A stretch of DNA of 64,000 nt from Sva-07 sp963698435 (GCA_963698435.1 CAVOQV010000018.1:496001-560000); one strand, 5' to 3'; positions 8,631 through 17,517 are shown, counted from the stretch's first letter. Notes: generated by a model not told the origin, from the sequence alone. Made by a program: numbers and translations.

Positions 8631-10361
8631 ATGTCGGATCCCATCGCCACGATCACCACCCTGCTCGCGCCGGTCCTGGCCGAGTTGAACGGTGGCGAGC
8701 CCGCCGATCCGACGGTGCGACCGTCCGATCGTGCCGATGCCCAGGTCAACGGTGCACTGCCGCTCGCCAAGAAGATCGGCGTGAACCCGCGCGAGGTGGC
8801 GCAGAAGATCCTCGACTCCGGAGTGCTCGACGGTGTCGCAAGCGAACTCGAAGTGGCCGGGCCGGGGTTCGTCAACGTCACGTTCTCACCCGAGTTCCTG
8901 GCGGCGCATCTCGCCGAGGTGGCCGGAGATGATCGGCTCGGCATTGCGTCGGCCACCCCGACCAAGACGGTCGTGATCGACTACTCCGCACCGAACGTCG
9001 CCAAGGAGATGCACGTCGGGCACCTGCGCACCACGTTGATCGGTGACGCCCTGGTGCGCATGCTCTCCTTCCTTGGTCACCACGTGATCCGGGAGAACCA
9101 CATCGGCGACTGGGGTACCCCGTTCGGGATGTTGATCGAGCACCTGGTCGACCTCGGCGAGGAACGCGCCGCCGAACACCTCTCGCTCGGTGACCTCGAC
9201 GGTTTCTACAAGGAGGCACGGGCAGCGTTCGACGCCTCGGAGGAGTTCCAGGACCGGGCGCGTCAGCGGGTCGTCTTGTTGCAGGGTGGCGATGCGGAGA
9301 CGCAACGGTTGTGGGGACTGCTCGTCGAGCTGTCGACCAAGCACTTCAACACGGTCTACGAGATGCTCGGGGTCCACCTCACCGACGACGATCTCGCCGG
9401 TGAGAGCACGTACCAGCCGTTGATGCCCGAGGTGATCGAGCGGCTCCGAGCGCTCGACCTGCTCACCGAATCCGACGGCGCCGATGTGGTGTTCCCGCCC
9501 GGGTTCACGAACCGCAACGGCGATCCGCTGCCGTTGATCGTCCAGAAGGGCGCCGGCGGTTTCAACTACGCGACCAGCGACCTGGCCTGCGTGATCGACC
9601 GTGTCGAGCGTCTCGGCGCCGACCTCATCTTGTACGTGGTGGGTGCGCCGCAGCAGCAGCACTTCCAGATGGTGTTCGCCGTCGCCGAGATGGCTGGCTG
9701 GCTGACACCGCCGCGTGAAGCGGTGCACGTCGCGTTCGGCAACGTGCTCGGCACCGATCGAAAGATGCTGAAGAGCCGCACCGGCGAGTCGATGAAGTTC
9801 GTGGAACTGCTCGACGAGGCGCTCGAGCGTGCCGCGGTCGCGATCGACGAGAAGAACCCGGGCCTCGGCGCTGACCAGCGAGCCGAGACGGTGCACACGA
9901 TCGGGATCGGTGCGGTGAAGTACGCCGAACTGTCCACCGATCGGGTCAAGGACTACGTGTTCGACTGGGACCGGATGTTGTCGTTCGACGGCAACACCGG
10001 CCCGTACCTCCAGTACGCGCACGCTCGGATCTGCTCGATCTTCCGTCGCGCAGGCGTCGATCGAACGTCGGTGCGCGGCGTCGACATCCAGGTGGGCACG
10101 CCGCAGGAGCGGGCGTTGGCATTGCGGCTGCTCGCGTACCCGACGGCGATCGACACGACGCTGGAGACCTACAGCCCGCACAAGCTCTGCACGTACGTGT
10201 ACGACCTGGCGACCGATTTCACCGCGTTCTACGAGCACTGTCCGGTGCTCAAGGCCGACGAGCCGTTGCGCTCGAGCCGCCTCGCTCTCGCCGATCTCAC
10301 GGCGCGGACGTTGGCGCACGCGTTGGGCCTGCTCGGCATCGACGCCCCGGAGCAGATGTGA
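8631..10361 (+). CDS. argS: arginine--tRNA ligase
   Basis: Class I arginyl-tRNA synthetase (576 aa) charging tRNA-Arg. An N-terminal Add1-like domain is followed by the HIGH signature as HVGH (His128-His131) inside SAPNVAKEMHVGHLRTT, the second signature as KMLKSR (378-383), and a C-terminal DALR anticodon-binding domain ending in LGLLGIDAPEQM. The ATG at 8631 is chosen because the typical N-terminus (ITTLLAPVLAEL) begins there; the frame is open further upstream but GC-shadow-like. Followed by lysA, the usual actinobacterial order. Confidence 0.97.
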   Translation: MSDPIATITTLLAPVLAELNGGEPADPTVRPSDRADAQVNGALPLAKKIGVNPREVAQKILDSGVLDGVASELEVAGPGFVNVTFSPEFLAAHLAEVAGDDRLGIASATPTKTVVIDYSAPNVAKEMHVGHLRTTLIGDALVRMLSFLGHHVIRENHIGDWGTPFGMLIEHLVDLGEERAAEHLSLGDLDGFYKEARAAFDASEEFQDRARQRVVLLQGGDAETQRLWGLLVELSTKHFNTVYEMLGVHLTDDDLAGESTYQPLMPEVIERLRALDLLTESDGADVVFPPGFTNRNGDPLPLIVQKGAGGFNYATSDLACVIDRVERLGADLILYVVGAPQQQHFQMVFAVAEMAGWLTPPREAVHVAFGNVLGTDRKMLKSRTGESMKFVELLDEALERAAVAIDEKNPGLGADQRAETVHTIGIGAVKYAELSTDRVKDYVFDWDRMLSFDGNTGPYLQYAHARICSIFRRAGVDRTSVRGVDIQVGTPQERALALRLLAYPTAIDTTLETYSPHKLCTYVYDLATDFTAFYEHCPVLKADEPLRSSRLALADLTARTLAHALGLLGIDAPEQM

Positions 10362-10393
10362 CGCTGACCTCCCCGCCCCCCGCTCAGCCATCC

Positions 10394-10518
10394 CGTTTGC
10401 GTGCAGATTCGGGTGGGACGGGTCACCCGAATCCGTACACAAACGTGAGGCGCGCCGGTCCCGCTCCGTTTGTGCTCAGATCTGGGTGGGACGGGTCACC
10501 CGAATCCGTACACAAACG
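10394..10518. repeat. family-1 palindromic repeat, two copies
   Basis: Two 52-bp palindromes at 10394-10445 and 10467-10518, offset by 73 bp. Left arm begins CGTTTGCGTGCAGATTCGGG, the loop is about 8 bp (GGACGGGT), and the right arm ends CGTACACAAACG. Arms of copy 1 match at 19 of 22 positions. The first copy starts 32 bp after the argS stop. Related copies lie at 11846, 12457, 12529, 29848 and 52097. Each can form a strong RNA hairpin, so termination or mRNA 3'-end protection is possible. Confidence 0.8.
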
Positions 10519-10551
10519 TGAGGGGAGTGCGGGCGTGAGGGGAGTGCGGGC
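10518..10551 (+). repeat. 17-bp direct tandem duplication before lysA
   Basis: The unit GTGAGGGGAGTGCGGGC occurs twice in direct succession, and a third partial unit begins with the GTG at 10552, a candidate lysA start codon in a neighbouring frame. The duplication adjoins the right arm of the second family-1 palindrome. Confidence 0.7.
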
Positions 10552-10627
10552 GTGAGCGCGATCGCGCGGACGGCTCCTGCCGGACACGGCCGCGGTTGGT
10601 CACGACGGATGGCTCGAGATCGGCGGG

Positions 10628-11830
10628 GTGTCGATCGAGGCGTTGGCGGAGGAGTACGGCAGCCCCTTGTTCGTCTACGACGAAGCACATCTGCGCGCTC
10701 GGTGCCGGGAGGCGGTCGCGGCGTTCGGTCCCGAGCGCGTGATCTACGCCACCAAGGCCTTCCTGTGCCGGGCGATGGCCAGGCTCGCACACGACGAAGG
10801 GCTGCTGCTCGACGTCGCCACCGGCGGCGAACTCCACGTGGCGGTGTCGGCGGGGGTTCCGGCGAGTGCCTGCACGTTGCACGGCAACAACAAGTCGGGC
10901 GACGAACTCCGCCAGGCGATCGAGGCCGAGGTGCGCTACATCGTCGTCGACTCGTTCGACGAGCTCGATCGCCTCGACGTGCTTGCTGCCACCGGCATCG
11001 GGCCGACACCGCGAGTCGTGTTGCGCATCACCCCCGGTGTGCATGCGCACACCCACGAGTTCATCGCCACCGGTCAGGACGATTCGAAGTTCGGCTTCAA
11101 CCTCGCCAACGGTGACGCGCTTCGGGCCGTCGATCACGCCCGCCGGTCGTCGGCGATGGAGTTGGTCGGGTTGCACTGCCACATCGGCTCGAACGTGTTC
11201 GAGGCGTCGTCGTTCGCCAAGGCGGCCGAGGTGATGGCCGACTTCGCCGTTCCGCTCGACCTGCCCGAGTTGATCCTCGGGGGTGGCCTCGGCGTTGCGT
11301 ACGTCGAGGGGGAGGAGGCGCCGACGATCGGCCAGTGGGGAAGCGTGTTGCTCGACGCATGCGAGGCGCTCGGCGTCCGGTCACGGGTCAGCGTCGAGCC
11401 GGGTCGGGCGATCGTGGCAGCGGCGGCGATGACGATCTACACCGTCGGTACGGTCAAGGAGATCCCCGGTGTGCGCACCTACGTTGCTGTCGACGGTGGC
11501 ATGAGTGACAACCCGCGCCCGGTGCTCTACGGATCAGGCTACGAGTCGTTCCTTCCCCGAGCCGTCGACGCCGAACGTGACCTCACCGTCCGCCTCGTCG
11601 GCAAGCACTGCGAGTCGGGTGACGTGCTGGCCTTCGCCGCCCAGGTGCCCTCGGACCTCGCTGTCGGCGATCTCCTGGCGATGCCGGTCACCGGTGCGTA
11701 CGGCCACTCGATGGGGTCGAACTACAACAAGATCACCCGTCCGCCGGTGGTGTTCGTCGCCGACGGCAAGGCGCGGCTCGTCGTGCGCCGCGAGACCTAC
11801 GACGACCTCCTCGCCACCGACCTCGGCTGA
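10628..11830 (+). CDS. lysA: diaminopimelate decarboxylase
   Basis: PLP-dependent alanine-racemase-fold enzyme converting meso-diaminopimelate to L-lysine. The N-terminal barrel has the PLP Lys43 in IYATKAFLC and a GLHCHIGSN motif; the C-terminal domain has the HCESGD and GAYGHSM motifs. The annotated GTG at 10628 gives 400 aa, but family-like sequence (LPDTAAVGHDGWLEIGG) continues upstream in the same frame to a stop at 10553 with no standard start codon. A GTG at 10552 is in another frame, so the true start is probably there and a single-base indel near 10576 is likely. Sits between argS and hom as in other actinobacteria. Confidence 0.93.
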   Translation: MSIEALAEEYGSPLFVYDEAHLRARCREAVAAFGPERVIYATKAFLCRAMARLAHDEGLLLDVATGGELHVAVSAGVPASACTLHGNNKSGDELRQAIEAEVRYIVVDSFDELDRLDVLAATGIGPTPRVVLRITPGVHAHTHEFIATGQDDSKFGFNLANGDALRAVDHARRSSAMELVGLHCHIGSNVFEASSFAKAAEVMADFAVPLDLPELILGGGLGVAYVEGEEAPTIGQWGSVLLDACEALGVRSRVSVEPGRAIVAAAAMTIYTVGTVKEIPGVRTYVAVDGGMSDNPRPVLYGSGYESFLPRAVDAERDLTVRLVGKHCESGDVLAFAAQVPSDLAVGDLLAMPVTGAYGHSMGSNYNKITRPPVVFVADGKARLVVRRETYDDLLATDLG

Positions 11831-11845
11831 CCCCCGCCACCCGCA

Positions 11846-11896
11846 CGTTGCGTGCGGAGCCGGGTGACCCGTCCCACCCGAATTGCAGCGCAACCG
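11846..11896. repeat. family-1 palindromic repeat, one copy
   Basis: A 51-bp diverged member of the family: left arm CGTTGCGTGCGGAGCCGGGT, right arm CACCCGAATTGCAGCGCAAC. It begins 15 bp after the lysA stop, in keeping with the placement of other copies just past a stop codon. Confidence 0.7.
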
Positions 11897-11946
11897 TCCG
11901 GGGGGGGCTCGGGGATCGGAGGGGCGCGAGGAATACGATCTGGCGG

Positions 11947-12435
11947 ATGTCGAACAATCGCCGGCTGTTCGCCGGACTCATCGCCGCCGGCCTCGCGTTG
12001 TTCAAGGAGCGCGACCGCTTCGCCGGCAAGACCCACCGCAAGTCGGAGCCGACGACGCGCCGCGTCGCCACCGGAACCAGGGTCGAGTACTCACCCGACC
12101 TCGACGGCGATGCCGACCCCGGCGAGGTGGTCTGGACGTGGGTTCCCTACGAAGACGATCCGACGAAGGGCAAGGACCGCCCGGTCGTGATCATCGGACG
12201 ATCGGGCAACGACCTCGCCGGCGTACCGCTCACCTCGAAGAACAAGGGTCACGGCGCCGTTCCGGTGGGAACCGGCGGCTGGGACCGCAGCGGTCGTCCG
12301 AGTTGGGCCAAGGTCGACCAGCTGATCGTCGTGCGCGAACGAGACGTCCGACGCGAGGGTTCAGTCCTCGACCGACAGCGCTTCGACACCGTCGTCGCGG
12401 GCGTCGGCGAACACCACGAACTCGTCACGAACTGA
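11947..12435 (+). CDS. PemK/MazF-like protein (type II toxin family), apparently solitary
   Basis: 162 aa. The core (VVWTWVPYEDDPTKGKDRPVVII, then VPLTSKNKGHG, SWAKVDQLIVV) has the SH3-like PemK/MazF order seen in endoribonuclease toxins: a beta strand with a proline-rich turn, KxRPVVII, and the later (K)VDQL strand. An N-terminal segment with a weakly hydrophobic stretch (LFAGLIAAGLALF) and basic residues precedes it, unusual for a soluble MazF. Start ATG at 11947 is chosen because family-like sequence starts there; the open frame upstream is produced by a family-1 palindrome. No antitoxin-sized gene is seen beside it, so function as a toxin is uncertain. Confidence 0.75.
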   Translation: MSNNRRLFAGLIAAGLALFKERDRFAGKTHRKSEPTTRRVATGTRVEYSPDLDGDADPGEVVWTWVPYEDDPTKGKDRPVVIIGRSGNDLAGVPLTSKNKGHGAVPVGTGGWDRSGRPSWAKVDQLIVVRERDVRREGSVLDRQRFDTVVAGVGEHHELVTN

Positions 12436-12456
12436 CCCTGCACCCCGTCACCCTTC

Positions 12457-12580
12457 CGTTTGCGTGCAGATTCGGGTGGGGCGGGCCACGCGAATCCGCA
12501 CGCAAACGTCGGGGCGCTGTCGCTCTTCCGTTTGTGCTGCGTTCTGGGTGGGGCGGGTCACCCGAATCTGCACGCAAACG
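12457..12580. repeat. family-1 palindromic repeat, two copies
   Basis: Two 52-bp copies at 12457-12508 and 12529-12580, offset by 72 bp, starting 21 bp after the PemK-like gene and before the convergent DinB-fold gene. Right arms (ending CGCACGCAAACG and TGCACGCAAACG) are well kept; the left arm of the second copy is the most diverged of the family. Confidence 0.8.
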
Positions 12581-12612
12581 TGAGTTGGTGGTGGACGGGG
12601 GGCGGCGGTGAG

Positions 12613-13182
12613 TTACGGGCGTCGGCCCATCGCATCGAGGAGGCGGGTCTGGAGCGGCGCGTCGTCGCCGACGGTGCCACTCGGTCCCGAGCCGAACACC
12701 CCGGTGGTCGCCATCATCGGGATCATCGGGGTGATGTCCTCCCACACTTCCCGGACGATGTCAGCGTCGAGGGTCTCGTCGGCGCCGATCGCACGAGCGA
12801 GGTCCCACCGGTGCACGAGGAGGTCGCCGATGCGGAATTGCAGCACCTGTGCACCGGGCATGTCGCCGGCGGGATGGTGGAACACGTGGTCGGCGATGTC
12901 GGGCTGTGCGAACGCCTCGAGCTGGGCGGCGAGCGCTGCATCGATCGAGCTGACCGGATCGTCGCCGAGGTGGTCGACGCCGAGCACGGCGATTGCGTCG
13001 TTGCGTGTGCCGCCGGCCGCTAGCGCGGCGGCCATCCGGCATCCCGCCGCCACGTGTCCAACGAGCGCGAGCACGCTCCATCCGTCGCACGGAGTCGGCA
13101 GATCCCACTGGTCGTCGCCGACGAGCCTGACGGTCGAGGCGAAGCCGTCGCCGGCACGTTCGAGACTGGACGGAGCTGCCAT
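12613..13182 (-). CDS. TIGR03086-type metal-binding protein (mycothiol-dependent maleylpyruvate isomerase-like, DinB fold)
   Basis: 189 aa. The N-terminal helix bundle shows TPCDGWSVLALVGHV, the His-containing signature of the actinobacterial DinB/MDMPI superfamily, with later metal-binding candidates in DHVFHHPAG and LVHRWDLARAIG. Family members are metal-dependent, mostly uncharacterised, and some use mycothiol. Start ATG at 13182 is taken because family similarity begins there; the frame is open upstream only through the antisense of other sequence. Precise reaction unknown. Next to the minus-strand serine hydrolase but with a 44-bp gap. Confidence 0.8.
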   Translation of the reverse strand: MAAPSSLERAGDGFASTVRLVGDDQWDLPTPCDGWSVLALVGHVAAGCRMAAALAAGGTRNDAIAVLGVDHLGDDPVSSIDAALAAQLEAFAQPDIADHVFHHPAGDMPGAQVLQFRIGDLLVHRWDLARAIGADETLDADIVREVWEDITPMIPMMATTGVFGSGPSGTVGDDAPLQTRLLDAMGRRP

Positions 13183-13226
13183 GGCTCGGGAACGTACCGG
13201 ACGGCCCGTGGTGGTGAGAGATCGTG

Positions 13227-14489
13227 TCAGGACGCCGAGATCGCCTCGGCGACCGGGCCGAACAGTTCGGCCGCCAGCGCGCCGCCGACCCGGCCGGTGT
13301 CCTCGATCACGAGGTATGCGCCGTAGCCGGCCTCGGGAACGATCCAGGCGACGGTGCCGTACAGGCCGGGATCGGTCCGTCTCCCGTTCGACCGATCGAC
13401 GAACCATCCCATCCCGTATCCCTGGCCGTTGTCCGAGCCGCCGTACACATCGCCGATCCTGTCGGTGAGCATCCGCTCGACGGCGCCCGGCGACAGCACC
13501 TGCTCGGTGCCGCACCGGCCATCGCGCAGCAACATCAGCAGCAGTCGGCCATAGTCGGGAGCCGAGATGTAGGCGCCGCCTTCGATGTTCGGGTTGTCGG
13601 TCGCCGAGAGGTTCGCCGGTTCGCCGTCGAACGCATCCGGGTAGTCGAAATCGAGTCCCAACTGGATCCACTGGTTGTTGAACCCCAGCGAATCGACGCC
13701 GCACGGCTCGACATAGGTCTGCTCGATCAACTCGGCCCACGACCGGCCCGACGCGATCTCGGCCACCGCACCCGCAACCTGCCACTGGGCGCCGCCGTAT
13801 CGGAACTCGGTGTCGGGGGCGATCACGTCACGGTCGTCATCCGGTGTCGTGAAGACCGTGGCGGCGCAGTCCTGCAACGTGCCGTCGGGCAGCAACTGAC
13901 ACAGGTACGGCGGGTAGGCAGGGTTGGGGCCGAGCCCGACGAGACCCGAGCTGTTCGACACGAGTTGGGCCGGTGTGATGTCCGGGTTGCCCGAGCCCCA
14001 GTCGGCGATGTCGGCGACCGGGGCGTCGAGATCGAGCAGCCCATCGTCGGAGAGGGCCAGCAGGACGCCGGCCGCGATCATCTTGCTCGACGACGCGATG
14101 AGCGAGATCCGGTCGGGTCCGAACTCGCCCCAGTACTGCTCGTGCACCACGCCATCGTCGCGATCGACGACGACCAACCCGGCGCCGCCGAGCCCGTTCT
14201 CGTCGACGGCTGCCTCAACGATCGGACCGACCGCCGAGAAGTCGTACACCGTCTCGCTCGTCGTTGGTGTCGTCGCCTCCGTGGTGGCGGTCCGCTGCGG
14301 GGCCTCGGTGGTGATGTCGGGTGCGGTGGAACTCGCAGCATCGTCGGTGGCAGCCGGTGGGGGGCCGAGCGTGATGTCGACGGCCGAGTCCACCTCGACG
14401 TCGCCCGAGGTGTCGGAACAGGCGGCCACGAGCAGCGCGGCGACCGCAACCAGCGCGAAGAACGGGGGACGCCGCCGGGAAACGGTCAT
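13227..14489 (-). CDS. serine hydrolase of the beta-lactamase/penicillin-binding-protein class C family, lipoprotein
   Basis: 420 aa. The N-terminus is a lipoprotein signal (positively charged MTVSRRRPP, hydrophobic VAVAALLVAAC with the lipobox Cys), followed by a Thr/Ser/Ala-rich linker of about 60 residues and then the hydrolase domain. Within it the SxxK motif appears as SSSK in LIASSSKMIAAG, and a Tyr-containing second motif as FRYGGAQWQVAG. Probable outer-face peptidase or esterase; the substrate is unknown. Divergent from hom, with 36 bp between starts. Confidence 0.85.
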   Translation of the reverse strand: MTVSRRRPPFFALVAVAALLVAACSDTSGDVEVDSAVDITLGPPPAATDDAASSTAPDITTEAPQRTATTEATTPTTSETVYDFSAVGPIVEAAVDENGLGGAGLVVVDRDDGVVHEQYWGEFGPDRISLIASSSKMIAAGVLLALSDDGLLDLDAPVADIADWGSGNPDITPAQLVSNSSGLVGLGPNPAYPPYLCQLLPDGTLQDCAATVFTTPDDDRDVIAPDTEFRYGGAQWQVAGAVAEIASGRSWAELIEQTYVEPCGVDSLGFNNQWIQLGLDFDYPDAFDGEPANLSATDNPNIEGGAYISAPDYGRLLLMLLRDGRCGTEQVLSPGAVERMLTDRIGDVYGGSDNGQGYGMGWFVDRSNGRRTDPGLYGTVAWIVPEAGYGAYLVIEDTGRVGGALAAELFGPVAEAISAS

Positions 14490-14525
14490 GGGTCGAACGT
14501 ACCGGATCCCGTAGCCTCCACCAGC

Positions 14526-15836
14526 GTGACGAGCAACAGCCAAACGGTCCGGATCGGGGTACTCGGGTGTGGCAACGTCGGCGCTGCGTTCGTCCAGCTC
14601 GTCGAGGCGCAGGCCGGCGTCGTCGAGCGCCGCACCGGGCTGCGCCTCGAGGTGACCCGGGTCGCGGTTCGCAACCTGTCGGCGCCCCGCGAGGTCGAAC
14701 TGGCCGACGGCGTGCTCACCCGTGACGCACATTCGGTCACATCCGATCCCGACATCGATCTCGTCGTCGAAGCGATCGGCGGGATCGAGCCGGCCCGCGA
14801 GCTGATCCTCGAGTCGCTCGCCAACGGCAAGCCCGTCGTCACGGCCAACAAGGAACTGCTCGCCAACGTGGGCGCCGAGCTGTACGCCGCAGCCGACGAG
14901 GCCGGCCGCGACCTGCTCTTCGAGGCGGCCGTCGCCGGTGGCATTCCGATCATCCGCGCTCTGCGTGAGAGCCTGCACGGTGAGCCGATCAGCCGTGTGC
15001 TGGGGATCATCAACGGCACGACCAACTTCATCCTCACCAAGATGACCGATGCGGTCGCCGGCGGGGGAGAGGCCGATTATGCAACGGCGTTGGCCGAAGC
15101 GCAGCGTCTCGGATTCGCCGAGCGGGACCCGACCGCCGACGTCGAGGGTTTCGACGCCGGGGCCAAAGCGGCGATCATCGCGACGGTCGCGTTCGGCGCA
15201 AAGGTGGTCGCCGGCGACGTGTACCACGAAGGCATCAGCCGGATCACGGGCGCGGAGATCGCGATCGCCCACCGGCTCGGGTACGTCGTCAAGCTCCTCG
15301 GGATCGTCGAGCGAGATGGCGACTCCGGTGACATCAGCGTCCGGGTGCACCCGGCGATGGTTCCGCTCACTCATCCGCTCGCGTCGGTCCGCGACAGCTT
15401 CAATGCCGTGTTCGTCGAAGGCGGATTCGTCGACTCGCTGATGTTCTACGGCCGCGGCGCCGGCGGCGCACCCACTGCCAGCGCCGTGTTCGGCGACGTC
15501 GTCGACGCCGCCATCAATCTGCGCAACGGCACGCACGGGTCGCTCGGGTCGCTCGAGCGGGTGACCGTACGGGCGATCGACGAAACGTCTGCGGAGTATC
15601 TGCTCGGGCTCGACGTGGCCGACAGGCCCGGCGTCCTGCACGCCGTCACCGGCGTGTTCGCTGCCCACGGCGTGAGCATCCGCGTCGCCGAACAGGAGGG
15701 CAACGGTCCCGATGCCCGCCTCGTGTTCATCACCCATTCGGCTCGCGAGTCCGACGTTCAGGCAACGGTGCGCGAGCTTCGTGACCTCGATGTGGTCCGC
15801 AACGTCGGTGGCCTGCTGCGAGTGATCGGGGACTGA
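14526..15836 (+). CDS. hom: homoserine dehydrogenase
   Basis: 436-aa NAD(P)-dependent oxidoreductase converting aspartate semialdehyde to homoserine. Domains in order: Rossmann fold with GVLGCGNVGAAF, substrate domain with ANKELLAN (catalytic Lys) and IINGTTNFIL, and a C-terminal ACT domain (VADRPGVLHAVTGVFAAHGV) expected to mediate threonine feedback. Start GTG at 14526. 3 bp separates it from thrC, so the two are co-transcribed. A thrB homoserine kinase, usually next in actinobacteria, is not found here. Confidence 0.95.
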   Translation: MTSNSQTVRIGVLGCGNVGAAFVQLVEAQAGVVERRTGLRLEVTRVAVRNLSAPREVELADGVLTRDAHSVTSDPDIDLVVEAIGGIEPARELILESLANGKPVVTANKELLANVGAELYAAADEAGRDLLFEAAVAGGIPIIRALRESLHGEPISRVLGIINGTTNFILTKMTDAVAGGGEADYATALAEAQRLGFAERDPTADVEGFDAGAKAAIIATVAFGAKVVAGDVYHEGISRITGAEIAIAHRLGYVVKLLGIVERDGDSGDISVRVHPAMVPLTHPLASVRDSFNAVFVEGGFVDSLMFYGRGAGGAPTASAVFGDVVDAAINLRNGTHGSLGSLERVTVRAIDETSAEYLLGLDVADRPGVLHAVTGVFAAHGVSIRVAEQEGNGPDARLVFITHSARESDVQATVRELRDLDVVRNVGGLLRVIGD

Positions 15837-15839
15837 GTC

Positions 15840-17219
15840 GTGCGGTACGTCTCCACGCGGGGTGTGGCGGCAGAGCTCGGTTTCGCCGACGTCCTGCTCG
15901 CCGGGCTGGCGAGCGACGGCGGGCTGTATGTTCCCGAACGTTGGCCGACGCTTTCGCCGTCCAACGCGCAGACCTACGCCGAACGAGCCGTCGAGGTCAT
16001 CCTGCCGTTTGTCGAACCCGACATCGACGAGCTCACGCTGACGCGGCTGTGTACCGAGGCCTACGACACGTTTCGTCACCCCGCTGTGGTCCCACTGGTG
16101 CAACTCGACCATCGGCAGTGGACCCAGGAGCTCTTCCACGGGCCCACGCTCGCCTTCAAGGACGTCGCGCTCCAGCTCGTGGGGCGGATGTTCGATCAGG
16201 TCCTCGGCGAACGCGGCCAACGCGTCACGATCGTGGGTGCGACGAGTGGCGACACCGGTTCGGCGGCGATCGACGGCGTCGCCGGGTGCGAACACATCGA
16301 CATCGTGATCCTGTACCCGCAGGGGCGCACCAGCGAAGTGCAACGGCGTCAGATGACCACGGTCGACGAGCCCAACGTCCACACCGTTGCCGTCGAGGGA
16401 ACCTTCGACGACTGCCAGGACCTCGTGAAGGCGATGTTCAACGACACGGCGTTTCGTGACCGCAATCAGTTGTCGGCGGTCAACTCGATCAACTGGGCGC
16501 GGGTGATGGCTCAGACCGTCTACTACGTCACCGCGGCGGAAACGTTCGCCGACCCGGTCACGTTCAGCGTGCCGACCGGCAACTTCGGCAACGTGCTGTC
16601 GGGGTGGATCGCCCGACGGATGGGGGCGACGATCAACGACTTCATCGTGTCGTCGAACACCAACGACATTCTCACCCGGTTCATCACCGATGGTGACATG
16701 AGCACCCGTGACGTCGTGCCGACGCTGAGCCCGTCGATGGACATCCAGGTGTCGTCGAACTTCGAGCGGCTCCTGTTCGAGATGAACGGACGTGACGGCG
16801 GGCTCACCGCCGAACAGCTCGGTCGATTCCGGGCCACGGGACGGCTCGACGTCGAAGCCGACCAGCGCGCCGAGTTCATCACCGGGCACTTCCGAGCTGC
16901 CGCGTTCGACGACGAGGCGACGCTGGCCGAAATCGCCCGGGTGTATCAGCGCACCGGTGTGGTACTCGATCCGCACACCGCCACGGGCACCGCCGCAGCC
17001 GCGATGCTCGCCGGTCTCGATCGGGACGATCACCCGGTCATCACACTCGGCACCGCGCATCCTGCGAAGTTCCCCGACGCTGTCGAGCGAGCGATCGGCC
17101 TGCGCCCGCCGCTGCCGGCCCACCTCGCCGACCTCTTCGAACGGCCCGAACGGACGCGCTCGGTGGCCAACGATCTCGGTGCGGTCGAGGCGCTCGTGGA
17201 GCAGCTCACTCGTCGCTGA
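15840..17219 (+). CDS. thrC: threonine synthase
   Basis: 459-aa fold-type II PLP enzyme converting O-phosphohomoserine to threonine. The PLP lysine is Lys107 in LAFKDVALQLVG, followed by GATSGDTGSAA for phosphate binding and SINWARVMAQTVYY. Length and the N-terminal YVSTRG motif are those of the longer ThrC class (E. coli/yeast type) rather than the 350-aa actinobacterial class. Start GTG, 3 bp after the hom stop. Confidence 0.95.
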   Translation: MRYVSTRGVAAELGFADVLLAGLASDGGLYVPERWPTLSPSNAQTYAERAVEVILPFVEPDIDELTLTRLCTEAYDTFRHPAVVPLVQLDHRQWTQELFHGPTLAFKDVALQLVGRMFDQVLGERGQRVTIVGATSGDTGSAAIDGVAGCEHIDIVILYPQGRTSEVQRRQMTTVDEPNVHTVAVEGTFDDCQDLVKAMFNDTAFRDRNQLSAVNSINWARVMAQTVYYVTAAETFADPVTFSVPTGNFGNVLSGWIARRMGATINDFIVSSNTNDILTRFITDGDMSTRDVVPTLSPSMDIQVSSNFERLLFEMNGRDGGLTAEQLGRFRATGRLDVEADQRAEFITGHFRAAAFDDEATLAEIARVYQRTGVVLDPHTATGTAAAAMLAGLDRDDHPVITLGTAHPAKFPDAVERAIGLRPPLPAHLADLFERPERTRSVANDLGAVEALVEQLTRR

Positions 17220-17517
17220 TCGCCCCGGGGGCGGCTGATCCGCTCTGCCCCGACGTGCCTGTGAGTGAACATCCGGCTGGCCGATCTCTGCAGATTTCCG
17301 GCTCGTCGGACGCGTGGAGACGTGGTTGCGGCGCGCAGTCGTGGTACAGTGACACTCGCCCGGTCCACCCGGGCCGCACCCCGAGTTCTCGGTCGTGTGC
17401 GAACTCTGCCAGGGGATTTCGTCTGCGGACGCGTCATGCGTTTCCACACACCCCCTTCCTCTGGTGCTCGACGACTCGTCCAGCCGATGACCGGCGAACG
17501 AGAAGAGAGGAATCCTC
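17220..17517 (+). other. rho leader region
   Basis: No gene is seen in this 298-bp gap between thrC and rho. A GTGGTT-17 bp-TACAGT pair ends at 17350 and could be a promoter. The transcribed stretch after it is long (about 165 bp) and C-rich, as expected for leaders where Rho limits its own expression. A GAGAGG ribosome site lies just before the rho GTG. Confidence 0.35.
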
